DNA from: an uncultured Tateyamaria sp. | GTDB taxonomy: Bacteria > Pseudomonadota > Alphaproteobacteria > Rhodobacterales > Rhodobacteraceae | DNA length: 64,000 bases | NCBI RefSeq assembly: GCF_947503415.1 | Contig: NZ_CANNDS010000001.1 | Coordinates: 744,001-808,000 of the forward strand | Direction of reading: 5' to 3' | Position numbers and translations under genes: made by a program | In this document: piece by piece, positions 32,959 through 41,499 of the stretch | Layout: each line of letters starts with the position of its first letter | Numbering within the stretch: position 1 is the stretch's first letter | Notes under the pieces: generated by a model | Told to the model about the DNA's origin: nothing | Databases searched by the model: none | What the model saw: only the letters and a program-made list of their open reading frames with translations

Positions 32959-33990
32959 TCAGGCGGCATAAAAGAAACTTGGCGGGTTTACTGTTTGATC
33001 ACGTGGTTTGAGGCCCAGCCATTTGCGCACCAGCGGGGCGTCACGCTTGCGCAAGACCCGGCGTGCGGTGGCTTGCGCCGGGCGATCCGGGAAACGACCA
33101 CCAAACGCGTCCTCGAACCGGACATACGCCGCCTCAGACATTACGCCGCGCATGTCGTCACCCAAAAGCAGGCTTTCACTGCATAACCCATGCGCACGAA
33201 TGACCTCGTGCCGCTCAAACAGCAGGTGAAAATAAGTGACCAGCTTTCTATTTTCGCGCCGGACCTGATGTCCGTCGATCAGATGACCGGCCGGGATCAG
33301 CACTTGGGACGCGCCGAAATGCGCTTCGCACCGGGGATCGCTGACAAGAACGCGGTGCTGCAGGGATACGGTCAAGGGCGCCTCGGCCCCCAGCAGACCC
33401 GGTTCAAGGATGACAGGCGCGCCGCGCCCCAGCCCGGGCACGGTCGACGACGCGACCCACAACACAGGCTCCGTGCGCCCGTCGCAGGTCGGCACATGGT
33501 CGCCCGTCACGATATCATCGATGCGTTTCGGACCTGCCACGGTATCGATCAGCGTGCCGGACGCAAAGCAGGCAAAACTGTATTGCTGCGCATCCTGATC
33601 TGTCGTGTAAAACCCGGGCGACTGGCCTTGGTCGAAATTGTCGAAATACCACCCTTCGAGATCGAAATTGGGCGACCAGACAACCTGCACCAAATCGCCC
33701 TGCGGATTCAGCCCCTCGAACACGACGGCCCCTTCATTGCCGGTCAGCGGATCGCTGCGGATCACGGTCGCGTTTTCGATCGACGTGCCGCCATTGCCCT
33801 GAAACGACAGTGTATAGGTTTCGCCCACCTCGAACAGCCGCGCATCATCATCATCCGCGTGCGAGGTGATCACCAGGTTCTTGGTGGACGTGGGGGGATA
33901 GTCGAACGTACTGGTGCCGTCGCCTGAGTTGACGTTGTCATCGGTTGCAGCCGCAAATTCATTGTCTTCTGCGTAAAATGTAAGCGGCAT
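32959..33990 (-). CDS. Hint-domain protein (Hedgehog/intein type, Hint_2)
   Basis: 343 residues. The first ~140 residues are strand-rich and acidic with no signal peptide (MPLTFYAEDNEF...NFDQGQSPGFYTTDQDAQ). The Hint module starts at SFACFASGTLIDTVAGPKRIDDIVTGDHV, with the cysteine that would carry out N-S acyl shift, and continues through VSLQHRVLVSD (HxxV block) and ELLFERHEVIRAHGLCSES-like residues. Such proteins are common in Rhodobacterales, often with RTX-like or secreted partners. The C-terminal splice residues of inteins are missing, so cleavage or attachment rather than splicing is more likely. No operon partner. Confidence 0.85.
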   Translation of the reverse strand: MPLTFYAEDNEFAAATDDNVNSGDGTSTFDYPPTSTKNLVITSHADDDDARLFEVGETYTLSFQGNGGTSIENATVIRSDPLTGNEGAVVFEGLNPQGDLVQVVWSPNFDLEGWYFDNFDQGQSPGFYTTDQDAQQYSFACFASGTLIDTVAGPKRIDDIVTGDHVPTCDGRTEPVLWVASSTVPGLGRGAPVILEPGLLGAEAPLTVSLQHRVLVSDPRCEAHFGASQVLIPAGHLIDGHQVRRENRKLVTYFHLLFERHEVIRAHGLCSESLLLGDDMRGVMSEAAYVRFEDAFGGRFPDRPAQATARRVLRKRDAPLVRKWLGLKPRDQTVNPPSFFYAA

Positions 33991-34092
33991 GGTGCACGGG
34001 TCCTTTCCCGCACACCAAAACCACGAAGGCGCGAATGGCGCGTTAAACCCAAGGCCCGTTTCGTTCAGTTTCTGTCGACAATTTTCGCCAAA

Positions 34093-35751
34093 TCAACTGG
34101 GGTCGCGCCACCGGTTCACGATGGGATAGCGTCGGTCCAGCCAGAACGCCCGCTTTGTCAGCCGTGCCCCGGGTGCCGATTGGAAGCGTTTGTATTCGCT
34201 GAGGTAAATCAGCCGCTCCACCTTCTGCGCTACGTCCCGTTCAAACCCGGCAGCCACGCAATCGGCAATCGATCCGTCCTGATCCACCAGAATATCCAGC
34301 AGCGCGTCCAGATCAGGATAGTCCGGCAAGCTGTCGCTGTCCTTCTGGTCATCGCGCAACTCGGCGCTGGGCGGCTTGGTGATGATCCGGTCCGGGATCA
34401 CCTCTCCCGCATTGCCCATCATCCAGTCGCGATGGTTGGCATTGCGCCAGCGGCACGTCTCGAACACGCGGGTCTTGTAGAGATCCTTGATGGGATTGTA
34501 GCCGCCCGCCATGTCGCCATAGATCGTGGCATAACCCACCGCCACCTCGGACTTGTTGCCAGTGGTCAGCAGCATCTCGCCAAACTTGTTGGACAGGGCC
34601 ATGAGCAGCAGGCCACGAATACGGCTCTGGATGTTCTCTTCGGTCAGGCCCTCCTCCAACCCCTCGAACAACGGCGCGAGGGTCGAGGTCACCGCCGCCC
34701 GCGTCTCGGCAATCGGCACGTAATCATAGTGGCAGCCCAGCGCGGTGGCACAGGCCTCTGCATCCTCCAGCGAATGGGGGGAGGTGTATTCCGACGGCAG
34801 CATCACGCAGCGCACATTCTCGGGGCCCAGCGCATCGGCGGCGATGGTGGCCACAAGGGCGGAATCCACCCCACCGGACATGCCCAGCAGCACCTTCTTG
34901 AACCCGGTCTTGGCGCAATAGTCACGCAAGGACGTGACCATGACCCGGTAATCCTGCTCCCACGCATCGGGGTGATGCACCTTTTGGCCCTCGACGACGC
35001 GCCAGCCCTTGGGCCCGCGCTCCAGATCGACATGGGCCACCATCTCGTCAAAGACGGGCAGTTGCAGGGCAAGGGCGCCGCCGGGGTTCAGGGCAAAGCT
35101 GCCCCCGTCAAAGACCTGGTCGTCCTGCCCGCCAACCATGTTCAGGTAGATCAACGGCAGACCGGTCTCGACGACGCGCGCAACCATGTGGTTCAGGCGG
35201 GTTTCGAACTTGTCGCGGTAATAGGGGGATCCGTTGGGGACCAGCAGAAACTCAGCCCCGGTTTCCTGCAAGGTTTCAGACACTTCCGGGTGCCACGCAT
35301 CTTCGCAGATGGGGCTGCCCACACGGGTGTTGCCCACGGAATACGGACCGCCCAAGGGGCCTGCATCAAAGATGCGCACCTCGTCAAAGACGGTCTCGTT
35401 GGGCAGGTTGTGTTTCAGCAAACGGCTGACGATCTTGCCGCCCCGACAAATCAGATAGCCGTTGAACAACTCCGCCCCTTCGGTCCAGGGGCACCCAATG
35501 GCAAGGGTCGGACCATCGGCGCAGTCTTCGGCCAAGGCCTCGACCGCGCGCATGGCGGTCGTGTGAAAGGCGGGCTTCATCACCAGATCCTGCGCGTTGT
35601 AGCCGGTGATGAACATCTCGGGCAGAGCAACCAGATCAGCCCCCGCGTCACGCCCCGCCTCCCACGCGGCGCGGGCCTTGGCGGCATTGCCGGGAATATC
35701 CCCGACGGTGGGGTTCAACTGACCCAGAGTGATGCGAAATCTATCGGCCAT
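34093..35751 (-). CDS. nadE: glutamine-dependent NAD+ synthetase
   Basis: 552 residues from ATG 35751, with AAGGAG 8 nt upstream; a frame opening at 36120 is an upstream extension. The N-terminal nitrilase domain has the Glu-Lys-Cys triad: LVALPEMFITGY, LLKHNLPN and GSPICEDAWHPE. The C-terminal synthetase has the PP-loop VLLGMSGGVDSALVA, and TTGNKSEVAVGYATIYGD. It amidates nicotinate adenine dinucleotide, finishing the pathway that nadD (4.2 kb) begins. It is divergent from the MORN gene. Confidence 0.96.
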   Translation of the reverse strand: MADRFRITLGQLNPTVGDIPGNAAKARAAWEAGRDAGADLVALPEMFITGYNAQDLVMKPAFHTTAMRAVEALAEDCADGPTLAIGCPWTEGAELFNGYLICRGGKIVSRLLKHNLPNETVFDEVRIFDAGPLGGPYSVGNTRVGSPICEDAWHPEVSETLQETGAEFLLVPNGSPYYRDKFETRLNHMVARVVETGLPLIYLNMVGGQDDQVFDGGSFALNPGGALALQLPVFDEMVAHVDLERGPKGWRVVEGQKVHHPDAWEQDYRVMVTSLRDYCAKTGFKKVLLGMSGGVDSALVATIAADALGPENVRCVMLPSEYTSPHSLEDAEACATALGCHYDYVPIAETRAAVTSTLAPLFEGLEEGLTEENIQSRIRGLLLMALSNKFGEMLLTTGNKSEVAVGYATIYGDMAGGYNPIKDLYKTRVFETCRWRNANHRDWMMGNAGEVIPDRIITKPPSAELRDDQKDSDSLPDYPDLDALLDILVDQDGSIADCVAAGFERDVAQKVERLIYLSEYKRFQSAPGARLTKRAFWLDRRYPIVNRWRDPS

Positions 35752-35832
35752 GGCTGGCGCTCCTTCAACGTCCCGGCTCATGTAGCAGAAAGCCGGGCCG
35801 AGGGAACCCACCGCGACACCACCACCTCTTCC

Positions 35833-35886
35833 TTCTCTTGGCTGCAAATATCCTCGGGGGAGCTCGAGGGGGCAGACAGCCCCCTC
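35833..35886. repeat. intergenic repeat element with hairpin, second copy
   Basis: TTCTCTTGGCTGCAAATATC is followed by CTCGGGGG and a hairpin GAGGGGGC-AGACA-GCCCCCTC (35866-35886). The order of parts matches the element at 15691-15734. It lies in the nadE-MORN divergent gap. Confidence 0.55.
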
Positions 35887-36040
35887 GTCAGCCAGAAATG
35901 GCCAGAAATGGATCGTGTCGCGCGCACGCGCGTCCTTCGGATCACGTCGACCTGAACCCCATTGCCCCTCGCCGCCCCCTGTCTTACCCTTTCCCCGCTT
36001 GCCAAAGGTGGGGCAGGCCAACGAATCTGAGAGGTGAGCC

Positions 36041-37429
36041 ATGTCCGTGCGCGGTCTGATCTTCTGCCTATGCCTGTTGCCGGGGGCAGCGCTGGCCCAG
36101 TCGGGCAATGTGCTGACCAAGCAATACGATGATGGCGGCGTCTACGAAGGCACCTTCCGCGGCGGCCTCCAGCATGGCGAGGGCACGTACCGCCTGCCCA
36201 ATGGCTACGAATATTCCGGCGAGTGGGTGGACGGAGAGATCAAGGGAACCGGCACAGCCCGCTTTCCCAACGGGTCGGTCTACGAAGGCACGTTTTCCAA
36301 GGGCAAACCCGAAGGCTTCGGCAAGATCACCTTTGCCGATGGGGGCACCTATGAAGGCGAATGGCTGTCGGGGGCCATCGTGGGCGAAGGCGTGGCACTT
36401 TACGCCAATGGCGTACGCTACGAAGGCCAGTTTCGCAACGCCAAGCACCATGGCAAGGGGGTCATGCAATCCCCAAGCGGCTATGAATACAAGGGCGACT
36501 GGATCGACGGCATCAAACAGGGCATGGGGGTGATCACCTATCCCGATGGCTCTGTCTATGATGGCCAGATCGACGCGGGCAAACGGCAGGGCGAGGGCAA
36601 GCTGACCACACCTGACGGTCTGATCTATGTGGGACTGTGGGCGGACGGCCAGATCGACGGCAAAGGCACGCTCACCCAACCCAATGGCGACGTCTACGAA
36701 GGTGCGCTCCTGTCGGGCAAGCGCGAAGGCAAGGGCCGCGTGACCTATGGCAACGGCGACGTCTATGACGGGCAGTTCGCCGATGACCGCCGCCATGGTC
36801 AGGGCACCTTTATCGGCAATGACGGATACACCTATATCGGCCAATGGGCCGAAGGGCAGATCGAAGGCACGGGCCGGGTGACCTATCCTGACGGTTCGGT
36901 CTACGAGGGGCAGTTCGTCGATGACCTGCCCCAGGGGACGGGCAAGATCACCTATACGGATGGCTCCGTCTATGAAGGCGCATGGATCGCAGGCGTGATC
37001 GAAGGTCAGGGCAAGATCACCTACCCGAACGGCATCGTCTACGAAGGCGGGTTCAAGAACGCGCGCAACCATGGCAAAGGCGTGATGACCTATGCGGATG
37101 GATACCGGTATGAAGGCGCGTGGGCAGATGGCAAACGGGCAGGCACGGGCACGGCCACCTATCCGGATGGCACGGTCTACACCGGCGAATTTCTGGATGG
37201 TCAGCGCCACGGCACGGGCAAGATCGTCATGGCATCGGGCTTCACATATGAAGGTGAATGGCAGCAGGGCGAGATCAACGGGCAAGGGGTGGCCACCTAT
37301 GCCAGCGGCGACGTGTACGAAGGCACCTTCAAGAACGGCAAGCGTCAGGGCGTGGGCACCATGCGCTACGCCACCGGCGAGGAAGCCACAGGCGAGTGGG
37401 AAAGCGGTGCGCTCAACGAAGACAGCTAG
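36041..37429 (+). CDS. exported MORN-repeat protein with about 18 tandem repeats
   Basis: 462 residues. A Sec signal (LIFCLCLLPGAALAQS) is followed by about 18 copies of a 23-residue MORN unit of the form YEGxWxxGxxxGxGxxxxPDG, running from about residue 34 almost to the end with no other domain; the last unit is incomplete. Bacterial MORN proteins form long beta-solenoids that bind proteins or lipids, but the role here is unknown. The signal peptide places the solenoid in the periplasm or outside, which is uncommon for MORN proteins. The next gene starts inside its last codons. Confidence 0.92.
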   Translation: MSVRGLIFCLCLLPGAALAQSGNVLTKQYDDGGVYEGTFRGGLQHGEGTYRLPNGYEYSGEWVDGEIKGTGTARFPNGSVYEGTFSKGKPEGFGKITFADGGTYEGEWLSGAIVGEGVALYANGVRYEGQFRNAKHHGKGVMQSPSGYEYKGDWIDGIKQGMGVITYPDGSVYDGQIDAGKRQGEGKLTTPDGLIYVGLWADGQIDGKGTLTQPNGDVYEGALLSGKREGKGRVTYGNGDVYDGQFADDRRHGQGTFIGNDGYTYIGQWAEGQIEGTGRVTYPDGSVYEGQFVDDLPQGTGKITYTDGSVYEGAWIAGVIEGQGKITYPNGIVYEGGFKNARNHGKGVMTYADGYRYEGAWADGKRAGTGTATYPDGTVYTGEFLDGQRHGTGKIVMASGFTYEGEWQQGEINGQGVATYASGDVYEGTFKNGKRQGVGTMRYATGEEATGEWESGALNEDS

Positions 37430-38120
37430 GGCCGCCGCCGCAACCCTCATGTGCCTGCTTTGCGGTGCACCTGCCTGGGCCGAGTGGCGCTTTGTCGACG
37501 GATTTACCGACCCGGTGAACGGGTTTGACACCAACGCCGCGGCCAGCACCGCGCCCAATGGCACCACCCTGCACCTCTATCGCAACCCGATCGGACGGGT
37601 CTATGCCCTGATCACCCTGCCCGAAGGTGCCGCAGACATCGCCCCCGAAGGACAGGTTGCAACGCTGACGCCCGAAGGGTTCGACAGCAAGGTGATCGAA
37701 GCACGCTCCGAACCCGGCCGCGTCGTCGAATTTGCCAACAGCACAGGCCGCACCCTGCGCGACAGGCTTTGGCACGGTGAAGGCACCGCACCCGCATTCG
37801 GCACATTGCATGACCTGATCGAGGCACCCGCCGTCACCGCCAGCCTCACCTTGTCGGATGGCTCGGACCTGCAAAGCACATGGACGATGGAGGGCGCAGG
37901 CACCCCGATTGCACAGGCCCTGGGGTTGACTATCGAAGGGGCCGCCGCCGGGCAGGAGTGGGAAGATGCAGCATCGCAGGCCATCCTTGCCGCCATGACC
38001 ACATGCCAGTTCCCAACCCTGGACATGGCCTGCGTTCAGAAGGTCACAACCTGCTCGGACAAGATCAGCAAAGAGCGTGACATCGACGGCTTCGACAGCT
38101 GCGTCGCAGCCGGGGACTAG
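37407..38120 (+). CDS. exported protein of unknown function overlapping the MORN gene
   Basis: 237 residues from GTG 37407 with GGGA five nt upstream. This start gives a proper signal peptide (RAAAATLMCLLCGAPAWA-EW); the internal ATG at 37449 would cut the signal short. The mature part begins WRFVDGFTDPVNGFDTNAAAS and has strand-rich stretches, four cysteines near the C-terminus (TTCQFPT, DMACVQ, TTCSDK, DSCVAAGD) and no recognised domain. A 23-nt overlap with the MORN gene suggests translational coupling and a shared envelope role. It is convergent with the protease gene, with only 4 nt between the stops. Confidence 0.7.
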   Translation: MRSTKTARAAAATLMCLLCGAPAWAEWRFVDGFTDPVNGFDTNAAASTAPNGTTLHLYRNPIGRVYALITLPEGAADIAPEGQVATLTPEGFDSKVIEARSEPGRVVEFANSTGRTLRDRLWHGEGTAPAFGTLHDLIEAPAVTASLTLSDGSDLQSTWTMEGAGTPIAQALGLTIEGAAAGQEWEDAASQAILAAMTTCQFPTLDMACVQKVTTCSDKISKERDIDGFDSCVAAGD

Positions 38121-38124
38121 GCAC

Positions 38125-40323
38125 TCAGGCCCCGGCGACCGGATCCACGGACCGGGCCTGCACCATCAAATCTATTCGCACCTGCTCGTCTGCCGCACCG
38201 GACTGGCGCGGCTGGCGCAAAACATAATGGCCCAAGCGATCCGGCCCTTTCGGATCGCCCGTGCCCGTCTGCACGTCCAGCTTGTCCAGATAGTCCGCCA
38301 CCGTCGTCATCGCGCTGGACGGCGTGTCCAGAAACATGTCGACCAGTGCCCGCGCCACCTGCGGGGCGGCTGATGATGTCCCGCTTTGCGCGATATAGGT
38401 GCCGCTGCGTGTCCCGGCCCCCACGATGCCCGGCTGCGTGACAGACCGCTCCGACACTGCGGAAAGCTGCACTTGCGCGCCCGCGGGCATCACCTCTGGC
38501 GACGCCCCGTCCTTGGCGCGCAAGGCACCTGCACAACTGTACCGCGCCGCCCGCAAGGTCATCTCGTCATAGCCTCCGACGCGCAGCACATGTGCGCCCG
38601 TGGCCATCCCGCTCATCGTGCCGAAACGGCGCACAAGGGCGGCCCCGGGACCCGAATCCATCTCCGCCAAACGCCCGTCATCGGCGTACAGGGCGTTGTG
38701 CGGATCGATGAAATAGCTTTGGCGCGCCCCGGACCCGCTGGCCGCGAAATCCTCATCGCGCTGTATCCAGAATTGCAGACCGCCCGCCTTGATCTGCTGG
38801 GTGGGATCGGTGGCGTATCCGGGCACGGGGTCGGCCATGCGCTTGGTCACACGCAGCGTCCAGCGCCCGGCAGGCGCCGGGGTCTGATCCTGCCCCACAT
38901 CCGTCGGGGCCAGTGCCACCACATGGCGCCAGCGCCCCCCACGGCACCGCTCGGTCGACAGCTGACCAATCGGTGCACCGCCCTTGGTGACGGGAGCATG
39001 GGCGACGGTCTGCGCCGCCGGAAAGGCGAACGCGTACTGATCCAGACGCGCGTGCGCAGGCGGCACCAGTTCCACACGCAGATCATCCGGGTTCACACCA
39101 TCGGGAAACCAGATCTCGAGAAAGCTCGACGTGCGATCATCGGGGGGCAAAAACCAATCCAGAGCCACAGGGCCGGTGGCCTGCGCAAAATGCGGCTCTG
39201 TCATCACCGCGTGAATGCTCTGCATGAACATGTTGCCCGAGGGCAGCACCACGGCCGTGGGGTGGTGGGCACGGCGGGCCGCGATCATCTCGTCAAAGGC
39301 GGCCTCGACCAGCCCGTTGCCATCATGCGGCCCCGATGAATGACCATAGCTGAGGTTGATCACCAGCGGCACACGCGCGCCGGGGGCCGCATAAGCCGCC
39401 GCAATGCGCTCGGCCCGATCAAAGATGTAATGCATGGCCGACAGAACAAACATGTCCTTGCCAAAGCCCGAGGTATCGGCGCTCGCCATGGCGGGCAAAT
39501 CGACGGCAATGATTTGTACGCGGTCCTGCCTGGGGTCGCCATGTCCGGGGGTCTGCCCCGCCAGACTGTCCAGCACATGCGCCCCGTGCGAAAACATCCG
39601 GTCCAGCGGAAACCGCACCGTCGGATCGCCCCCACCGGCCAGACCGGCAGCCTGATACACGGCGCCCTCATCGCCACCGTGACGGCGGTACAATGCGTCA
39701 ATGGCGGCCTTGTCATATTCCCGACCAAACAGCATCGGCTGACCCGCCTTGGTGGCGGACTGGGACCAGCAATACTCAATGCGCGTGCCACGCCCGGATG
39801 CCGCGATAAAGTTGCGATGGGCAAAGGGAATGCCGTCATCCACGATGGCGACAATAACAATAGCGTCCTGCTGCGGTGCGGGGTCAGGTGCGGCGCTGTC
39901 GCTCCAATCTGCGCACAGGGTCGGCGCGCGCACGGGATAGTTCACATGGGCAACGACCTCTGAACCCGCCGCCTGCCCCGCCACGGTTGGCACCGGGGTC
40001 TCGTTCACAGCATCGGCAAACAGCTTCAAACCTTGCGCAGGCGTGTCGCTTGGCGCGTCATCACGCTCGCAAAACAAGGCCGGGACAAAGCGCGACCTGA
40101 AGCCATTGGCAGACCACAACACCGGGGTCCGAAACGTGCCCTGCCCGGTGGACCAATGCCCCGGCACATCGCCAATCGCGAACGGGTCATCCGCCTCGAA
40201 GACACAGGACAACACGTCAGACGCACGGTCGAGCCCCGGATGGGCATAGGCCTGACCCAACCCATGGACCCAATTCTCATACGGGCCTTGCGCACACCGC
40301 GCATAGGGCACCTGCACACTCAT
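38125..40323 (-). CDS. subtilisin-like serine protease (S8), no signal peptide
   Basis: 732 residues. The catalytic triad is visible as VIVAIVDDGIPFAHRNF (Asp near 162), MFSHGAHVLDSLAG (His near 246) and AQSGTSSAAPQVARAL (Ser near 650). The long span between His and Ser holds an inserted region of about 250 residues, including VVLPSGNMFMQ (oxyanion Asn region). There is no signal peptide, so it is cytosolic or exported by another route. Its ATG overlaps the stop of the upstream PAP2/haloperoxidase-like gene (40320-40323), so the two are made together. The target is unknown. Confidence 0.87.
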   Translation of the reverse strand: MSVQVPYARCAQGPYENWVHGLGQAYAHPGLDRASDVLSCVFEADDPFAIGDVPGHWSTGQGTFRTPVLWSANGFRSRFVPALFCERDDAPSDTPAQGLKLFADAVNETPVPTVAGQAAGSEVVAHVNYPVRAPTLCADWSDSAAPDPAPQQDAIVIVAIVDDGIPFAHRNFIAASGRGTRIEYCWSQSATKAGQPMLFGREYDKAAIDALYRRHGGDEGAVYQAAGLAGGGDPTVRFPLDRMFSHGAHVLDSLAGQTPGHGDPRQDRVQIIAVDLPAMASADTSGFGKDMFVLSAMHYIFDRAERIAAAYAAPGARVPLVINLSYGHSSGPHDGNGLVEAAFDEMIAARRAHHPTAVVLPSGNMFMQSIHAVMTEPHFAQATGPVALDWFLPPDDRTSSFLEIWFPDGVNPDDLRVELVPPAHARLDQYAFAFPAAQTVAHAPVTKGGAPIGQLSTERCRGGRWRHVVALAPTDVGQDQTPAPAGRWTLRVTKRMADPVPGYATDPTQQIKAGGLQFWIQRDEDFAASGSGARQSYFIDPHNALYADDGRLAEMDSGPGAALVRRFGTMSGMATGAHVLRVGGYDEMTLRAARYSCAGALRAKDGASPEVMPAGAQVQLSAVSERSVTQPGIVGAGTRSGTYIAQSGTSSAAPQVARALVDMFLDTPSSAMTTVADYLDKLDVQTGTGDPKGPDRLGHYVLRQPRQSGAADEQVRIDLMVQARSVDPVAGA

Positions 40324-41462
40324 GCCGACGCAAGCAGATGCTTGATGTCATCCTGCGCGCGGCTCCACAGCCACGCAAACTTGCTGTCGTCAGAAGGCAT
40401 ACCGACGGTCTCGCGCTGCATCGTGACCCCGGGAAGCGGTGTTGCAGACGCAGGCTCGAACAGGGCCATGGCGTCGCGCAGGATGAAATCGGCGCTCCGG
40501 GCCTCCGCGTCATTGGGATCAAAGGAGAAGCAGGTCAACTCCGCCTTCGCGTTCTGGCCAAGGGCCGCAATGATCCGACCCACATTGATGCCGATCATGA
40601 ACCCGGCGGCACTGTCGATAGGATAATGCACGCCCGCCACGGTGCGGTTGACGGCAACCCGGTGGCCCGTGGCCCGGATCATGGCACGCCGCTCGGACAG
40701 ATGGCTGACGCCCTGCCCCGCGGCATCCAGCAAGGCCACCAGAACGGTCGACACCGCAGCGGCCTGCGTGGCGTGGCCGCTGGGCATGCTGCCATGGGAC
40801 GGCGTCGGAACAAGCGGCACCAGACGGCTGTCCAGTTCATCGGGACGACGACAGGCAAGCGCGTGCTTGGCAGGCATGGAGGCCATCCCGGCCAGATGCT
40901 GAACCAGCAACATCAATTCGATCAGATGGGTCGACCGGCTGGCAGGCACCCCCAGCACCGGGGCAAAGAACTGCGTGATGCCCCCGGTCTGGGTGATAAT
41001 CTCGGACGCACGATCGCCGCGCTGATCCATGTAATAGCGCACCAGATTGACCTGAGTGGACAAGGTCGTGGCCGTCGCAGGCACAAAGCGCGCAAAGTCC
41101 GTACCCGCCCACGACAATGCCACGCACCCCGCATCGGGATCAGACGTGTAGACCGCCTTGAAGGCCTCAAGGAACTCCATCGTCAACAGTGTCGCGCGTA
41201 CATCCTGACCGTAACGCCCCATGTGGGTGGTCGCATTCGGATCAAGCGTCCCCCCGGCCCCGAGAGGCGGATAATCATCGGTGCCCGCCAGATGAACCAA
41301 AGCCATTGCACTGGCCTGCACCGCGCCTCCGGCGGCATACGCATCACCGTGCCCGGCATGTCCTGCATGACCGGCATGACCGGCATGGCCCGCGTGCCCC
41401 GCGTGTCCTGCATGGCCAGCGTGGCCCGCATGACCGGCGTGAAATGGCCCGAATAATGACAT
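40320..41462 (-). CDS. vanadium-haloperoxidase / PAP2-like enzyme with His-Ala-Gly repeat N-terminus
   Basis: 380 residues from ATG 41462 (AGGGGA 7 nt upstream). Residues 8-37 are ten His-Ala-Gly units in a row. The catalytic core keeps the vanadate/phosphate pocket: KHALACRRP (K-x6-RP), PSHGSMPSGHATQAA (PSGH), and NRTVAGVHYPIDSAAG (R-x5-H-x3-D). This pocket is shared by vanadium haloperoxidases and PAP2 acid phosphatases; with no membrane spans the soluble haloperoxidase-like class is favoured. No signal peptide. The His-rich tail could bind metal ions. It is the middle gene of a regulator-enzyme-protease unit. Confidence 0.78.
   Translation of the reverse strand: MSLFGPFHAGHAGHAGHAGHAGHAGHAGHAGHAGHAGHGDAYAAGGAVQASAMALVHLAGTDDYPPLGAGGTLDPNATTHMGRYGQDVRATLLTMEFLEAFKAVYTSDPDAGCVALSWAGTDFARFVPATATTLSTQVNLVRYYMDQRGDRASEIITQTGGITQFFAPVLGVPASRSTHLIELMLLVQHLAGMASMPAKHALACRRPDELDSRLVPLVPTPSHGSMPSGHATQAAAVSTVLVALLDAAGQGVSHLSERRAMIRATGHRVAVNRTVAGVHYPIDSAAGFMIGINVGRIIAALGQNAKAELTCFSFDPNDAEARSADFILRDAMALFEPASATPLPGVTMQRETVGMPSDDSKFAWLWSRAQDDIKHLLASA
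41352..41441 (-). repeat. ten 9-nt coding repeats encoding His-Ala-Gly
   Basis: Ten consecutive 9-nt units of the form CAY GCN GGN read on the minus strand. The protein repeat is exact while the codons vary at third positions (CAC/CAT, GCC/GCG/GCA/GCT, GGT/GGC/GGA/GGG). This indicates that selection maintains the peptide rather than recent DNA slippage. Confidence 0.95.
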
Positions 41463-41499
41463 TACTAAATCCCCTGAATTATTCGCAAAAAATCTTGCC

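Noticed and set aside
36068-37567. A 499-codon repetitive minus-strand frame opposite the MORN gene.
   Set aside because: Its repeats are simply the reverse reading of the MORN repeats, which have the signal peptide and ribosome site.
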